A stretch of 64,000 bases of DNA, taken from the NCBI RefSeq assembly GCF_900187375.1, contig NZ_FYEW01000003.1:62001-126000 (forward strand), in the 5' to 3' direction. This DNA is from Hymenobacter gelipurpurascens (GTDB taxonomy: Bacteria; Bacteroidota; Bacteroidia; Cytophagales; Hymenobacteraceae). The number at the start of each line of letters is the position of its first letter. Positions within the stretch are counted from its first letter, which is position 1. The translations under genes and the position numbers were made by a program. Below, in pieces: positions 52,322 through 60,786 of this stretch. A model generated the notes under the pieces. That model ran no database searches. It saw nothing but the letters and a program-made list of their open reading frames with translations, and had not been told where the DNA came from.

Positions 52322-53746
52322 CTAGAAGCGGAAATAGATAAATGGATTGAACGTGCTGCTGACCACATAACTGGCACTCAGCAGAAAAAGAACTACCGTG
52401 AGCAGGCCTAGACCTATAGCGCGCCGCAACGGCATGGGTTCCGCTGTAAGCCACCCCAGCTCCCAGCGCTCCACGCGCGGCAGGGCTGCCATGAAGGAAA
52501 GCGTTGCCGCCAGCCCAAGCGTAGTCCAGAATTCCGGAGAGAGGCCTACTAGAGAGTGGCTAGGCCAATCCAGGCGAAACATGGTGCCCAGGTAGGCCAG
52601 CGCGGCGCTCAGGCTCTCGGCCCGAAACAAGACCCAGCCAACTACCGTGATAAGAAACGTGGGCACGATGCTCAGCGGACCGAGCAACCGGGAGAGACGC
52701 AGCTGAAACAGTCGGTCCAGAATCAGGAATAGGCCATGAAAAGCGCCCCAGGCCACAAAGTTCCAGGCGGCGCCGTGCCAGAAGCCCGAGAGCAGAAACA
52801 CCGTCCAGAGGTTAAGGTAGAGGCGGGCCGGCTTTACGCGGTTGCCGCCCAGCGGAATGTAGAGGTAGTCGCGCATCCAGCGGCCCAGCGTGATGTGCCA
52901 GCGCTGCCAAAACTCCGTGATGCTGCGCGAGATGTACGGGTTGTTGAAGTTTTCCGGAAACTGAAACCCCAGCATCCGGCCAATACCGATGGCCATATCG
53001 GAGTAGCCGGAGAAGTCGAAGTATATCTGGAAGGTGTAGGCCACGGCGCCCAGCCACGCCAGCGGCGCTGATAGCTCGGCTGGGTTCAGCTGAAAAATAC
53101 GGTCGGCTTCCTGGCCTAGAGCGTTGGCAATGAGGACCTTTTTCGCTAGGCCTATCACAAAGCGAAACAAGCCCGCCAGCTTCTGGTCTACCGTATCGAA
53201 GGCGGAGCGGTCCTGGAGTTGTTCGGCTATTTCATGAAAGCGCACGATGGGGCCGGCAATCATCTTCGGGAACAGCATGATGTAGAGCAGAAAGTCCCAG
53301 AAGCTGCGCAGCGGCCGGTTCACGCCGCGGTACACATCAATAGAATACGTGAGCTTTTCAAAGGTGAAAAATGAGATACCGATGGGCAACACTACCTGCT
53401 GCCAATGCAGGGCTTCGCCGCCCAAAGCTGTCTTCACTTCGCTCAAGTTTCCGAGGAAGAAGTTGGCGTACTTGAAGTAGAACAGCATGCCTACATTCAG
53501 CAGGATGCTGCTGGTGAGGTAGATGCGTTTCTGCCAGCCCATGGCCGCGTCCATCAGCCGGATGAGGTAGAAGTTCAGAACTACCGAGCCCAGAAACAGC
53601 GCCAGAAAATTCAGGCCGCCCCAGGCGTAAAACAGCAAGCTCCCTATTAGCGCCACGGCATTTTTGAGGCGAGTAGGCGCCAGAAAATACAGCAGCAGAA
53701 ACCCGGGCAGGAAATAGAACAGGAAGAGCGTACTGCTGAATACCAT
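52322..53746 (-). CDS. MBOAT family O-acyltransferase (AlgI-like)
   Basis: A 474-residue polytopic acyltransferase that transfers acyl groups (usually acetyl) across the membrane for polysaccharide O-acetylation. About ten to twelve TM segments are visible. The MBOAT signature includes YFDFSGYSDMAIGIGRMLGF, FWQRWHITLGRWMRDYLYIP and the conserved H324 (SGFWHGAAWNFVAWG) with a second His, H337. It lies on the same strand as the AlgX-like gene, the usual partner, but is separated from it by a small secreted protein gene. The polymer substrate is unknown; alginate is not implied. Confidence 0.93.
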   Translation of the reverse strand: MVFSSTLFLFYFLPGFLLLYFLAPTRLKNAVALIGSLLFYAWGGLNFLALFLGSVVLNFYLIRLMDAAMGWQKRIYLTSSILLNVGMLFYFKYANFFLGNLSEVKTALGGEALHWQQVVLPIGISFFTFEKLTYSIDVYRGVNRPLRSFWDFLLYIMLFPKMIAGPIVRFHEIAEQLQDRSAFDTVDQKLAGLFRFVIGLAKKVLIANALGQEADRIFQLNPAELSAPLAWLGAVAYTFQIYFDFSGYSDMAIGIGRMLGFQFPENFNNPYISRSITEFWQRWHITLGRWMRDYLYIPLGGNRVKPARLYLNLWTVFLLSGFWHGAAWNFVAWGAFHGLFLILDRLFQLRLSRLLGPLSIVPTFLITVVGWVLFRAESLSAALAYLGTMFRLDWPSHSLVGLSPEFWTTLGLAATLSFMAALPRVERWELGWLTAEPMPLRRAIGLGLLTVVLFLLSASYVVSSTFNPFIYFRF

Positions 53747-53816
53747 GAGGCGCGGAGTGGAAAGGCCCGGCGAAAATACAGGGCTACCGGCGGTACGCCG
53801 CAGCTGAGCACAAAAA

Positions 53817-53854
53817 AGCCGACCCGGCGCAGCAATGGATGCGCCGGGTCGGCT
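53817..53854 (-). terminator. Terminator of the gene at 53876
   Basis: A perfect 14-bp stem (53817-53830 with 53841-53854) is followed on the minus strand by TTTTTT. It lies downstream of the YYYIPE-type gene and separates it from the MBOAT gene. Confidence 0.8.
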
Positions 53855-53875
53855 GATGAATCGTCGCCGGCAGGC

Positions 53876-54343
53876 CTAGTGCTTGCCCTTGCCGTGGCCT
53901 TTGCCGTTTCCGTTGCCATGCCCATTTCCGGGGTTGCCACCGTAGATTTTCTTGGCTTGTCCGGGCGGCAGACCTTTGCCGCTCTGCAGGCGCTTCACTT
54001 GTCCGGGCGGCAGGTATATTTCGCGGTGGCGGCTGTACTGCGACCACGGCTGCGAGCCATGATAATCCAGCACTACCGGGTGAAAAGAGCTCGGGTTGTA
54101 GCCATTGACATTCGCGACACGCACCCATTGCCCGTTTTGTGGGACGATGTAGCGCTGGGCCCGCAGATCATAGTAGCTCTGGGTTTCGGGAATGTAGTAA
54201 TACTCGGTGCCGGCCGGGGTAGAAGGTCCCCAGGAGGGCGGGTTGATGTTGACCGTCACCTGAGCCTGGGCCGATGAAGTGGCTAGGCCAGTTAAGGAGC
54301 CAGCCAGTAGGCCAGTCAGGGCCATTTTTGCAAGAAGCTTCAT
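53876..54343 (-). CDS. Small secreted protein of the YYYIPE type, copy 1
   Basis: A 155-residue protein with a signal peptide (ending SSAQAQ). The mature part carries VTVNINPPSWGPSTPAGTEY, then YYYIPETQSYYDL, then FHPVVLDYHGSQPW, and ends in a Gly/His/Lys tail (NPGNGHGNGNGKGHGKGK) after LPPGQVKRLQSGKGLPPGQA. The first half is clearly homologous to the protein at 55795. The LPPGQAKK repeats and basic tail resemble those of some small extracytoplasmic proteins of unknown function. ATG at 54343 gives the cleanest signal peptide; the frame extends to 54403. It is flanked by MBOAT and AlgX-like genes. Confidence 0.75.
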   Translation of the reverse strand: MKLLAKMALTGLLAGSLTGLATSSAQAQVTVNINPPSWGPSTPAGTEYYYIPETQSYYDLRAQRYIVPQNGQWVRVANVNGYNPSSFHPVVLDYHGSQPWSQYSRHREIYLPPGQVKRLQSGKGLPPGQAKKIYGGNPGNGHGNGNGKGHGKGKH

Positions 54344-54447
54344 AGAAAGAGGTGCTATGGTGGGAGGAGAAAGCATTAAGACAAGAACGGGGCCAAACCC
54401 CACGGTTCCCGCTTACGCTGCCGCTGCCAAAAATGATATAGCCAGGC

Positions 54448-55620
54448 TCAGGGCTTGCTGAACGCCTGTAGTGCATCTTGGCTGAAGCCTTGGTCGAAGT
54501 AGCGCAGGTTGTGCTCCGTGAAAAGTACCAGCACGATATCAAAGCGCAGCAGCTCCGCTTTACGGTCGAGGTTGGCAACACTAGTTTCGCCCTGCATCTT
54601 ATCCTGATGTTTGCGCCAGACCACCTCCTTGTTGTAGTACCAAAACCGAGAGTCAGGGGAAAATAATGAGTCTAGGTAAGGATACTGTTCGATGAAATTC
54701 CAGACGAAACTATCGCCCACCACCAAGAGGCGGGGGCGCTGCTGCCCGGCCCGAATAGGCTCAAACTGAATGGTTGGGTAGGCCAACGGAAACGCCGGTG
54801 GGTTCCAGAGCAGGTTCAGGGCTTTGGTGATGTCGCCGTCGGGGTGGCGCGGCGTAGTGCTAACCTCTAGGCCAGTCTGGCGGAAGTTGGGCAGGTCGAG
54901 GTGGGCACGCTGCTCCAGGTAGCGGAAGAGGGTATCGGCCACAAGCGTGAGCCCATAGCCGCTCCAATGAATACCGCTCCGCGCAAACAACGGATACGGA
55001 GAAGAGGTCTTCCACTGCCGAAACAAGGCACCGGCATCCAGCACGTTCAGTCCGGCTTGCTGCATGTGCACAGCATAAAGATCATAGTTAGAAGAACGCT
55101 TTGGCTGATTCTCGTAGGCCACTGGCAGCAATTCCGGATATATGGCCGCCTTGCTGGGAGCCACCACAAACACCAGGAACTTGCCGCGGCGGGCCAGCGT
55201 ATCCTGCACCGCCCGAAACCGACTCACGCTGGCTTGCACTTCTTCCTGGCTCACGGCATCCTGCCCAAGAGAGGCTAAAATGGGCGCTTCCTCAAACAAC
55301 ACCCCCCGTGCGCCTACCACCACGCCATGCGCCCTTGCTTGCCCGAAAAGACTGTAGGCCACCTGATTGCGCGGCCGGATCAGCAGATCATGAAAGCCAA
55401 CATGCTCCGTGATGTAGCGCTCCAGTGCTGGCTGGTAGGTGTTGTCGCGCAGGCCTTGCCAGGTGAGAGTGGGGCGTGGTGCCGGCTCGGCATAGCCGGC
55501 TAATGAGCTCGTTCTGAAAATCTTAATATTAAGCCAGCCCTGAATGGCCGGCATCAGCAACAGCAGAAACAATACGCCAAACACGCGCCGCTTACCCGTC
55601 AGAAACGAAAACTTAGCCAC
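54448..55620 (-). CDS. AlgX/AlgJ-like SGNH-fold acetyltransferase
   Basis: A 390-residue protein with one N-terminal membrane anchor (VFGVLFLLLLMPAIQGWL). The SGNH hydrolase-like core is periplasmic. It carries VVAPSKAAIYPE, the His-containing ARSGIHWSGYGLTLVAD (catalytic Asp/His region) and the nucleophile Ser in LVVGDSFVWNF. Such proteins (AlgJ/AlgX, DltD-like) receive acetyl groups from an MBOAT partner and place them on an exported polysaccharide. The start is GTG, since the anchor begins just after it. MBOAT lies 700 bp downstream, beyond the small secreted protein. The glycan modified is unknown. Confidence 0.88.
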   Translation of the reverse strand: MAKFSFLTGKRRVFGVLFLLLLMPAIQGWLNIKIFRTSSLAGYAEPAPRPTLTWQGLRDNTYQPALERYITEHVGFHDLLIRPRNQVAYSLFGQARAHGVVVGARGVLFEEAPILASLGQDAVSQEEVQASVSRFRAVQDTLARRGKFLVFVVAPSKAAIYPELLPVAYENQPKRSSNYDLYAVHMQQAGLNVLDAGALFRQWKTSSPYPLFARSGIHWSGYGLTLVADTLFRYLEQRAHLDLPNFRQTGLEVSTTPRHPDGDITKALNLLWNPPAFPLAYPTIQFEPIRAGQQRPRLLVVGDSFVWNFIEQYPYLDSLFSPDSRFWYYNKEVVWRKHQDKMQGETSVANLDRKAELLRFDIVLVLFTEHNLRYFDQGFSQDALQAFSKP

Positions 55621-55732
55621 GCCGCACGCTGAATAAAAACACAGAAACCATAAGAAACCCCGCCCCAGAACGCCCCGAAAAATAGCGACTATTTCGGGAG
55701 AGCCGCGTGGGCACTCATCCAGAATCAGGGCG

Positions 55733-55773
55733 ACACAAAAAAGGCCCTTCCACCGGAAGGGCCTTTTTTGTGT
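55733..55773. terminator. Terminator with 19-bp stem downstream of the gene at 55795
   Basis: A perfect 19-bp stem (55733-55751 with 55755-55773) has a 3-nt loop and A6/T6 flanks, so it can act in both directions. Confidence 0.9.
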
Positions 55774-55794
55774 TGGAAGCAGTAGCGGGTTGGG

Positions 55795-56556
55795 CTAGTT
55801 AATGCGGCCCCGGCCACCGCTCGGGGTGCTTATGGTCTGGTTCTGACCGCCACGGTTATTGTCGATGGTGCCGCGGTTGTCGTTCCGCTCGTAGCCGCCA
55901 CCGCGGTTGTCATTACCACGATGATCATTGCTGCGGTTATCGTTGCCGCGGTTATCATGGGAGCCATAATTTCCGGGGCTTGGGTTGCTGCGGTTGTCAT
56001 AGCCGCCACGATTGTCGTTGCGGTTGCCGCCGTAGTAGCCACCGCGGTTATCATCGCGGTAGTCGCCCCGGGCATACCCACCTTGGTTGTTCGGGCGGTT
56101 GTAGTAGCCATTGTTGCCGTTGTAATAGCTGCCGCGCGGAACCGCGTAGCTATAGCCGCGGCCCGGCCAGTTGGCGCCGTAGTAGCGGCCCGGCTGCACG
56201 CCCCAGTTGTTGCAATACGCACGGTGGTCACGCAGATAGCCCCAAGGCTGGCGGCCTACATACTGGATTACAACCGGGTGAAAGAAGCGCGGGTCGTAGG
56301 AAGCGTAGGCGCGCGGCAAAACCGGCGAGCTAACCCACGCTCCATATACAGGGTCGAAAAACAGGTAGGACTGGCTGTACAGATCGTAGTAGCCATCAAT
56401 TTCAGGGATGTAGTAATACTGCACACCCTGCGCTACAGGTGGGCCCCAGTACGGCTGGTTGATACCCACTTGAATTTGCACCTGAGCCTGAGCTGGCTCC
56501 GTGTAAACCAGCAGGCCCAGCGCCAGCAGGAAGGCAGATTTGAGCAATAGTTTCAT
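55795..56556 (-). CDS. Secreted YYYIPE-type protein with RGG/DNRG-rich tail, copy 2
   Basis: A 253-residue protein with a signal peptide (ending AQAQ). It shares VGINQPYWGPPVAQGVQYYY, IPEIDGYYDL and FHPVVIQYVGRQPWG with copy 1. The C-terminal 120 residues are a low-complexity stretch of Asn, Arg, Gly, Asp and Tyr (DNRGGYYGGNRNDNRGGYDN and similar), predicted to be disordered. ATG at 56556 is preferred to 56607 since the signal peptide starts there. It is upstream of the AlgX-like gene on the same strand with a terminator in between, so it is probably separately expressed. Function unknown. Confidence 0.75.
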   Translation of the reverse strand: MKLLLKSAFLLALGLLVYTEPAQAQVQIQVGINQPYWGPPVAQGVQYYYIPEIDGYYDLYSQSYLFFDPVYGAWVSSPVLPRAYASYDPRFFHPVVIQYVGRQPWGYLRDHRAYCNNWGVQPGRYYGANWPGRGYSYAVPRGSYYNGNNGYYNRPNNQGGYARGDYRDDNRGGYYGGNRNDNRGGYDNRSNPSPGNYGSHDNRGNDNRSNDHRGNDNRGGGYERNDNRGTIDNNRGGQNQTISTPSGGRGRIN

Positions 56557-56805
56557 GAGCGAAGAGAACAAAAGGGAGATACCTATCAAACGCAAAAACA
56601 GCACCATAATTCAAAATATACGTTGGCGGCCTCAAGTTTTTAGCGGCTCGCCGGAAGAACTTCTGAAGGCGTGGGACATTTCGGCCACTTGCGTTGTTAT
56701 AGGCCGTCTATCCTCTTCTGTACCTGTTGTTGAAACAGGAATGCTAAGCCGCTAACAGGCTTGGCAAATACCTACACGAGGGTAGCCATCGGGGCGCGTT
56801 TTGCG

Positions 56806-56813
56806 TACCTTTG
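56806..56813 (+). promoter_or_regulatory. Candidate -7 box (TACCTTTG) for uvrA
   Basis: TACCTTTG fits TAnnTTTG and lies 24 nt before the ATG at 56838. The -33 element is not clear. Confidence 0.45.
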
Positions 56814-56837
56814 CAGACTTATCCGCTTCGCTGTTGC

Positions 56838-59800
56838 ATGGCCAAAAAAACAACTGCCGCTACTAGTTCCTCTACTTCGGCTGCTTCTAAAACCAAAGCG
56901 GCCCCCAAGGCCGACCGCGCAGCTAAAGCGCCGGCTACCAAGGCCGCCAAAAAAGCGGCTCCGGCGGCTCCTCAGCCCGACCTGACCACGGCGAAGGGTG
57001 CGCAGCAGGCGGCTATGGCTTCCACACCCCGCTCTGAACAGATTTCCGAAGCAGTAGTAGCCACGGCCACTACGCTGGAGCTGCCTGGCGTATTGCCCTC
57101 CCTCGCGAAAGGCCAGCTAGGCCACCACGCCGCCGATATGGACGCGCCTTTTATTGAGGTATATGGCGCACGGGAGCACAACCTGAAGAACGTATCTATT
57201 AAGATTCCGCGGGGCCGGCTGGTGGTGTTCACCGGTATTTCAGGCTCGGGCAAGTCGTCGTTGGCCTTCGATACCATCTATGCTGAGGGCCAGCGGCGCT
57301 ACATGGAGACGTTTTCGGCCTATGCCCGGAGCTTCATGGGTGGCCTAGAGCGCCCCGATGTGGACAAGATTGAGGGCCTGTCGCCGGTTATCAGCATCGA
57401 GCAGAAAACCACTTCGCGCAACCCGCGCTCCACGGTCGGGACTATCACCGAGATATACGACTTCTTGCGCTTGTTCTACGCCCGTACCGCCGAGGCGTTC
57501 AGCTACGCTACGGGCAAGAAGATGATCCGGCAGAGCGATGACCAGATCATCAATTACATCCTCAAGCACTACGACGACAAGAAGCTGGTAGTGCTGGCTC
57601 CGGTAGTAAAGGGCCGGAAAGGGCACTACCGCGAGCTGTTCCAGCAGATTGCCAAGCTGGGCTTCACGAAGGTGCGCGTAGATGGCGAGCTGCTCGACAT
57701 AACGCCCAAGATGCAGGTGGACCGCTACAAGATCCACGACATCGAGATTGTGATTGACCGCTTGGTGGTGAAGGAAGAAGACCGGTTCCGACTGTCGGGC
57801 TCGGCTCAGAACGCTCTCACCCACGGCAAAGGCACCATGCTGGTGCTGGCCCCCGACGAGAAGAATGAGGCCAAAAAGACGCAGTTCTTCTCGCGCTTCC
57901 TTATGGACCCCACTACCGGCATCGCCTACGATGACCCGGCCCCCAATACGTTTTCCTTCAACTCTCCATACGGTGCCTGCCCCGTCTGCAATGGCCTGGG
58001 TGAGGTACAGGAAATCACCGAAGACTCGGTGATGCCCGATAAGAAGCTGAGTGTGAGCCGCGGCGGCATTGCGCCGCTGGGCGAGTACAGAGATATCTGG
58101 ATTTTCCAGCAGCTAGGCCTCATCCTGAAGAAGAATAAAGCTAGCCTCAGCACGCCCATCGAGAAGCTCCCCGAAGACTTAGTGCAGCGTCTGCTTTATG
58201 GTGTGGCCGAGGACGAAGATGCTGACCCCAAAAAGCCGAACTATACCGAGCCGTTCGAAGGCATTATCCCGTTCCTGCAGCGTCAGATGGAGTCCGATTC
58301 GGAGAACATCCGGGAATGGATTCAGCAGTATACCCAGGCGCAGGAGTGCCCCGAGTGCCACGGCTTCCGCCTGAAAAAGGAATCCCTGCACTTCAAGATT
58401 GCCGATAAGCACATTGGAGAGCTATCGGTGATGGATTTGAACGATCTGGCCGATTGGTTTGAAGGGCTGGAAGACCGTCTCACAGACCGCCAGAACCTGA
58501 TTGCGCGTGAGCTGCTGAAAGAAATTCGCAAGCGCATTGGTTTCCTGCTGGAAGTAGGCCTCGATTACCTGAACCTGCACCGCTCCGTGCGTACACTTTC
58601 GGGCGGCGAAAGCCAGCGCATCCGTTTGGCCACCCAGATTGGTACCCAGCTGGTAGGCGTGCTCTACATCATGGATGAGCCCAGCATTGGTCTGCACCAG
58701 CGCGACAACGAGCGCCTGATCAAGGCCCTGCAGCACCTGCGCGACCTGGGTAACTCCGTGATTGTGGTGGAGCACGATAAGGACATGATCATGCACGCCG
58801 ACCACGTGCTGGACATTGGCCCCGGTGCCGGTATTCATGGCGGGCACATTGTGGCGCAAGGTTCGCCCAAGGAAATCTTCACATCGGGCAGCTTAACCTC
58901 GCAGTATCTCAGTGGGCAGAAGCACATTGAGCTGCGCAAGAAAAAGCGTGCCGGTGAGGGCAATGAGCTGGTGCTGAAAGGTGCCCGTGGCCACAACCTC
59001 AAAAACGTAACGGCCAAGTTTCCGCTGGGCAAGCTCATTGCCGTGACGGGCGTATCAGGCTCGGGCAAGTCGTCGCTCATCCACGACACGCTGTACCCAA
59101 TTCTCAACCAGCACTTCTTCAACGCCAAGCGTGAGCCACTGGCCTACGACAAGATCGAAGGCCTGGAGCTCATTGATAAAGTGATTGAGGTAGACCAGTC
59201 GCCGATTGGACGCACGCCGCGCTCCAATCCGGCTACGTACACCGGCGTGTTCACCGAGATTCGCCAGCTGTTCTCGTCGCTGCCGGAAGCCAAGATCCGG
59301 GGTTACGGGCCGGGCCGCTTTTCCTTCAACGTGAAGGGTGGGCGTTGCGAAACCTGCGAAGGAGCTGGCATGCGAACCATCGAGATGAACTTCCTGCCCG
59401 ACGTGCACGTGCCCTGCGAAACCTGCAAAGGCCGTCGCTACAACCGCGAAACGCTGGAAGTTCGCTTCAAAGGCAAGTCCATTACCGACGTGCTGGATAT
59501 GACGGTGGAGAAAGCTGTAGAGTTCTTCGAGTTTCAGCCCCGCATTCTGCGCAAGATCCAGACCCTGAATGAAGTAGGCCTCGGCTACCTCACGCTAGGC
59601 CAGCAAGCTACTACGCTTTCAGGTGGCGAAGCCCAGCGGGTGAAACTGGCCACCGAGCTCAGCAAAAAGGACACCGGCAAGACGTTCTACATCCTCGATG
59701 AGCCCACGACTGGCCTACACTTCGAGGACATCAACCACCTCTCGGTAGTGCTGCACAAGCTGGCCGATAAAGGCAACACAGTGCTCATCATTGAGCACAA

Positions 59801-60002
59801 CCTGGACCTGATTAAGGTGGCCGACCACGTCATTGACATCGGGCCGGAAGGTGGCGGAGGTGGCGGCACTATTGTAGCCCAAGGCACACCGGAGCAGGTA
59901 GCTAAGTCGGGCAAGGGGCACACCAGCCGCTTCCTGGCCGAAGAGCTGCGCACCAGCAAATACGCTACTGAAACGGAAAGTAAAGCGGAAAAAGTGGCCT
60001 AG
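56838..60002 (+). CDS. uvrA: Excinuclease ABC subunit A with an Ala/Lys-rich N-terminal extension
   Basis: A 1054-residue UvrA, the damage-recognition ATPase of nucleotide excision repair. The conserved UvrA core starts at about residue 102 (APFIEVYGAREHNLKNVSI). Walker A motifs lie at 133-140 (GISGSGKS, K139) and 738-745 (GVSGSGKS, K744); both ABC signature regions (LSGGESQRIRLA, LSGGEAQRVKLA) are present. Zinc modules are CPVCNG with CPECHG, and CETCEG with CETCKG. The first 100 residues are an extension rich in Lys, Ala, Thr and Pro (KKTTAATSSSTSAASKTKAA and similar), like a histone H1 tail. The ATG at 56838 fits the start of the tail, and the family otherwise lacks it. The stop codon lies inside a 48-bp palindrome. 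Confidence 0.95.
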   Translation: MAKKTTAATSSSTSAASKTKAAPKADRAAKAPATKAAKKAAPAAPQPDLTTAKGAQQAAMASTPRSEQISEAVVATATTLELPGVLPSLAKGQLGHHAADMDAPFIEVYGAREHNLKNVSIKIPRGRLVVFTGISGSGKSSLAFDTIYAEGQRRYMETFSAYARSFMGGLERPDVDKIEGLSPVISIEQKTTSRNPRSTVGTITEIYDFLRLFYARTAEAFSYATGKKMIRQSDDQIINYILKHYDDKKLVVLAPVVKGRKGHYRELFQQIAKLGFTKVRVDGELLDITPKMQVDRYKIHDIEIVIDRLVVKEEDRFRLSGSAQNALTHGKGTMLVLAPDEKNEAKKTQFFSRFLMDPTTGIAYDDPAPNTFSFNSPYGACPVCNGLGEVQEITEDSVMPDKKLSVSRGGIAPLGEYRDIWIFQQLGLILKKNKASLSTPIEKLPEDLVQRLLYGVAEDEDADPKKPNYTEPFEGIIPFLQRQMESDSENIREWIQQYTQAQECPECHGFRLKKESLHFKIADKHIGELSVMDLNDLADWFEGLEDRLTDRQNLIARELLKEIRKRIGFLLEVGLDYLNLHRSVRTLSGGESQRIRLATQIGTQLVGVLYIMDEPSIGLHQRDNERLIKALQHLRDLGNSVIVVEHDKDMIMHADHVLDIGPGAGIHGGHIVAQGSPKEIFTSGSLTSQYLSGQKHIELRKKKRAGEGNELVLKGARGHNLKNVTAKFPLGKLIAVTGVSGSGKSSLIHDTLYPILNQHFFNAKREPLAYDKIEGLELIDKVIEVDQSPIGRTPRSNPATYTGVFTEIRQLFSSLPEAKIRGYGPGRFSFNVKGGRCETCEGAGMRTIEMNFLPDVHVPCETCKGRRYNRETLEVRFKGKSITDVLDMTVEKAVEFFEFQPRILRKIQTLNEVGLGYLTLGQQATTLSGGEAQRVKLATELSKKDTGKTFYILDEPTTGLHFEDINHLSVVLHKLADKGNTVLIIEHNLDLIKVADHVIDIGPEGGGGGGTIVAQGTPEQVAKSGKGHTSRFLAEELRTSKYATETESKAEKVA

Positions 60003-60024
60003 ACCACTTTTTCCGCTTTACTTT
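59977..60024. terminator. 48-bp near-perfect palindrome spanning the uvrA stop codon
   Basis: Arms 59977-60000 and 60001-60024 are reverse complements at 23 of 24 positions, with the TAG stop at 60000-60002 at the centre and the motif GTGGCCTAGACCAC there. The left arm codes for the last residues of UvrA. A T-rich right arm makes it a plausible terminator. Confidence 0.85.
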
Positions 60025-60034
60025 AGTAAAGAAC

Positions 60035-60070
60035 AAAAGAGCCGCTTCCTGAACAGGAAGCGGCTCTTTT
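60035..60070. terminator. Second terminator between uvrA and the DUF4142 cluster
   Basis: A perfect 17-bp stem (60035-60051 with 60054-60070) with a two-base spacer and AAAA/TTTT flanks lies between convergent genes, 10 bp after the palindrome. Confidence 0.85.
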
Positions 60071-60098
60071 ATGATCAAGTATTTAGAGCCAAGGTGGC

Positions 60099-60740
60099 CT
60101 ACATGGTACCGCTAGCGTGCTGCTTAAACATAGTGAGGTGGGCCTGTACTACGGGCTGCACCTTTGTGATGAAGCCTTGTACATCGCTGTCCTTGGTCAT
60201 CTTCTGATGTGCTGCCAGCGTGTTCAGAGTCTTCTGGTGGTCCATTTCCATTTGCTGCATGTACTTCGTTTCGAAGTCCTTGCCCGACAGCTTGCGCATA
60301 TCGGCGGCAATGGTCTTGTGCTCGGCGTCCATGTCGGCGGGGAGCGTTACGTTCTTTTTCTGCGCAATGGATTTCAGATCATTCGTGGACGTAGTGTGGT
60401 CCTTAATCATCATGTTGGCGTGGTCTTTCACCATGCCCGTTACGCCTTTCTCCAGGGCCAGCTTGCTGAGCTGAATCTCGTTCTGGTCGCTGGCTGCAGC
60501 CGACTTCATGAACTCAGCATCCGTGGAATGCGGAGCCGTAGGCCCGTTGGGGTCAGCCATAGCAGAACCAGCCGCCATACCAGAGTCGGCGGGCATGCCA
60601 GAGGTAGCCATACCGCTGGTATCGGTAGCGGTAGCATCCGTTGCTGTTGTATCAGAAGCAGCCGTCGTCGAGTCGTTCGAAGAGCAAGCCGAGGTAATCA
60701 TCAGGGCCGCAATGGCCATGCTAAACAAAGTGCGTTTCAT
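60099..60740 (-). CDS. DUF4142 lipoprotein, copy 3
   Basis: A 213-residue lipoprotein. The signal peptide MKRTLFSMAIAALMITSACS has an SAC lipobox. A Ser/Thr/Ala/Met-rich linker (TTATDATATDTSGMATSGMP) leads to a DUF4142 domain (about 75-210): DAEFMKSAAASDQNEIQLSK, KDHANMMIKDHTTSTNDL and QQMEMDHQKTLNTLAAHQ, a ferritin-like four-helix pattern with conserved His. The ATG at 60740 is used; the frame extends to 60782. Last gene of a four-gene minus-strand cluster. DUF4142 proteins have no established molecular function. The TAG stop is followed by GCC. Confidence 0.85.
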   Translation of the reverse strand: MKRTLFSMAIAALMITSACSSNDSTTAASDTTATDATATDTSGMATSGMPADSGMAAGSAMADPNGPTAPHSTDAEFMKSAAASDQNEIQLSKLALEKGVTGMVKDHANMMIKDHTTSTNDLKSIAQKKNVTLPADMDAEHKTIAADMRKLSGKDFETKYMQQMEMDHQKTLNTLAAHQKMTKDSDVQGFITKVQPVVQAHLTMFKQHASGTM

Positions 60741-60786
60741 AGTAGTGGATGGTTTGGAGTGGGGTAGGGAAAAAACGCGCAAATAA

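Noticed and set aside
55921..56550. Plus-strand frame of 209 codons opposite the YYYIPE copy 2 gene
   Set aside because: It is a Val/Ala/Ile-rich shadow of the Asn/Arg/Gly low-complexity codons on the minus strand.
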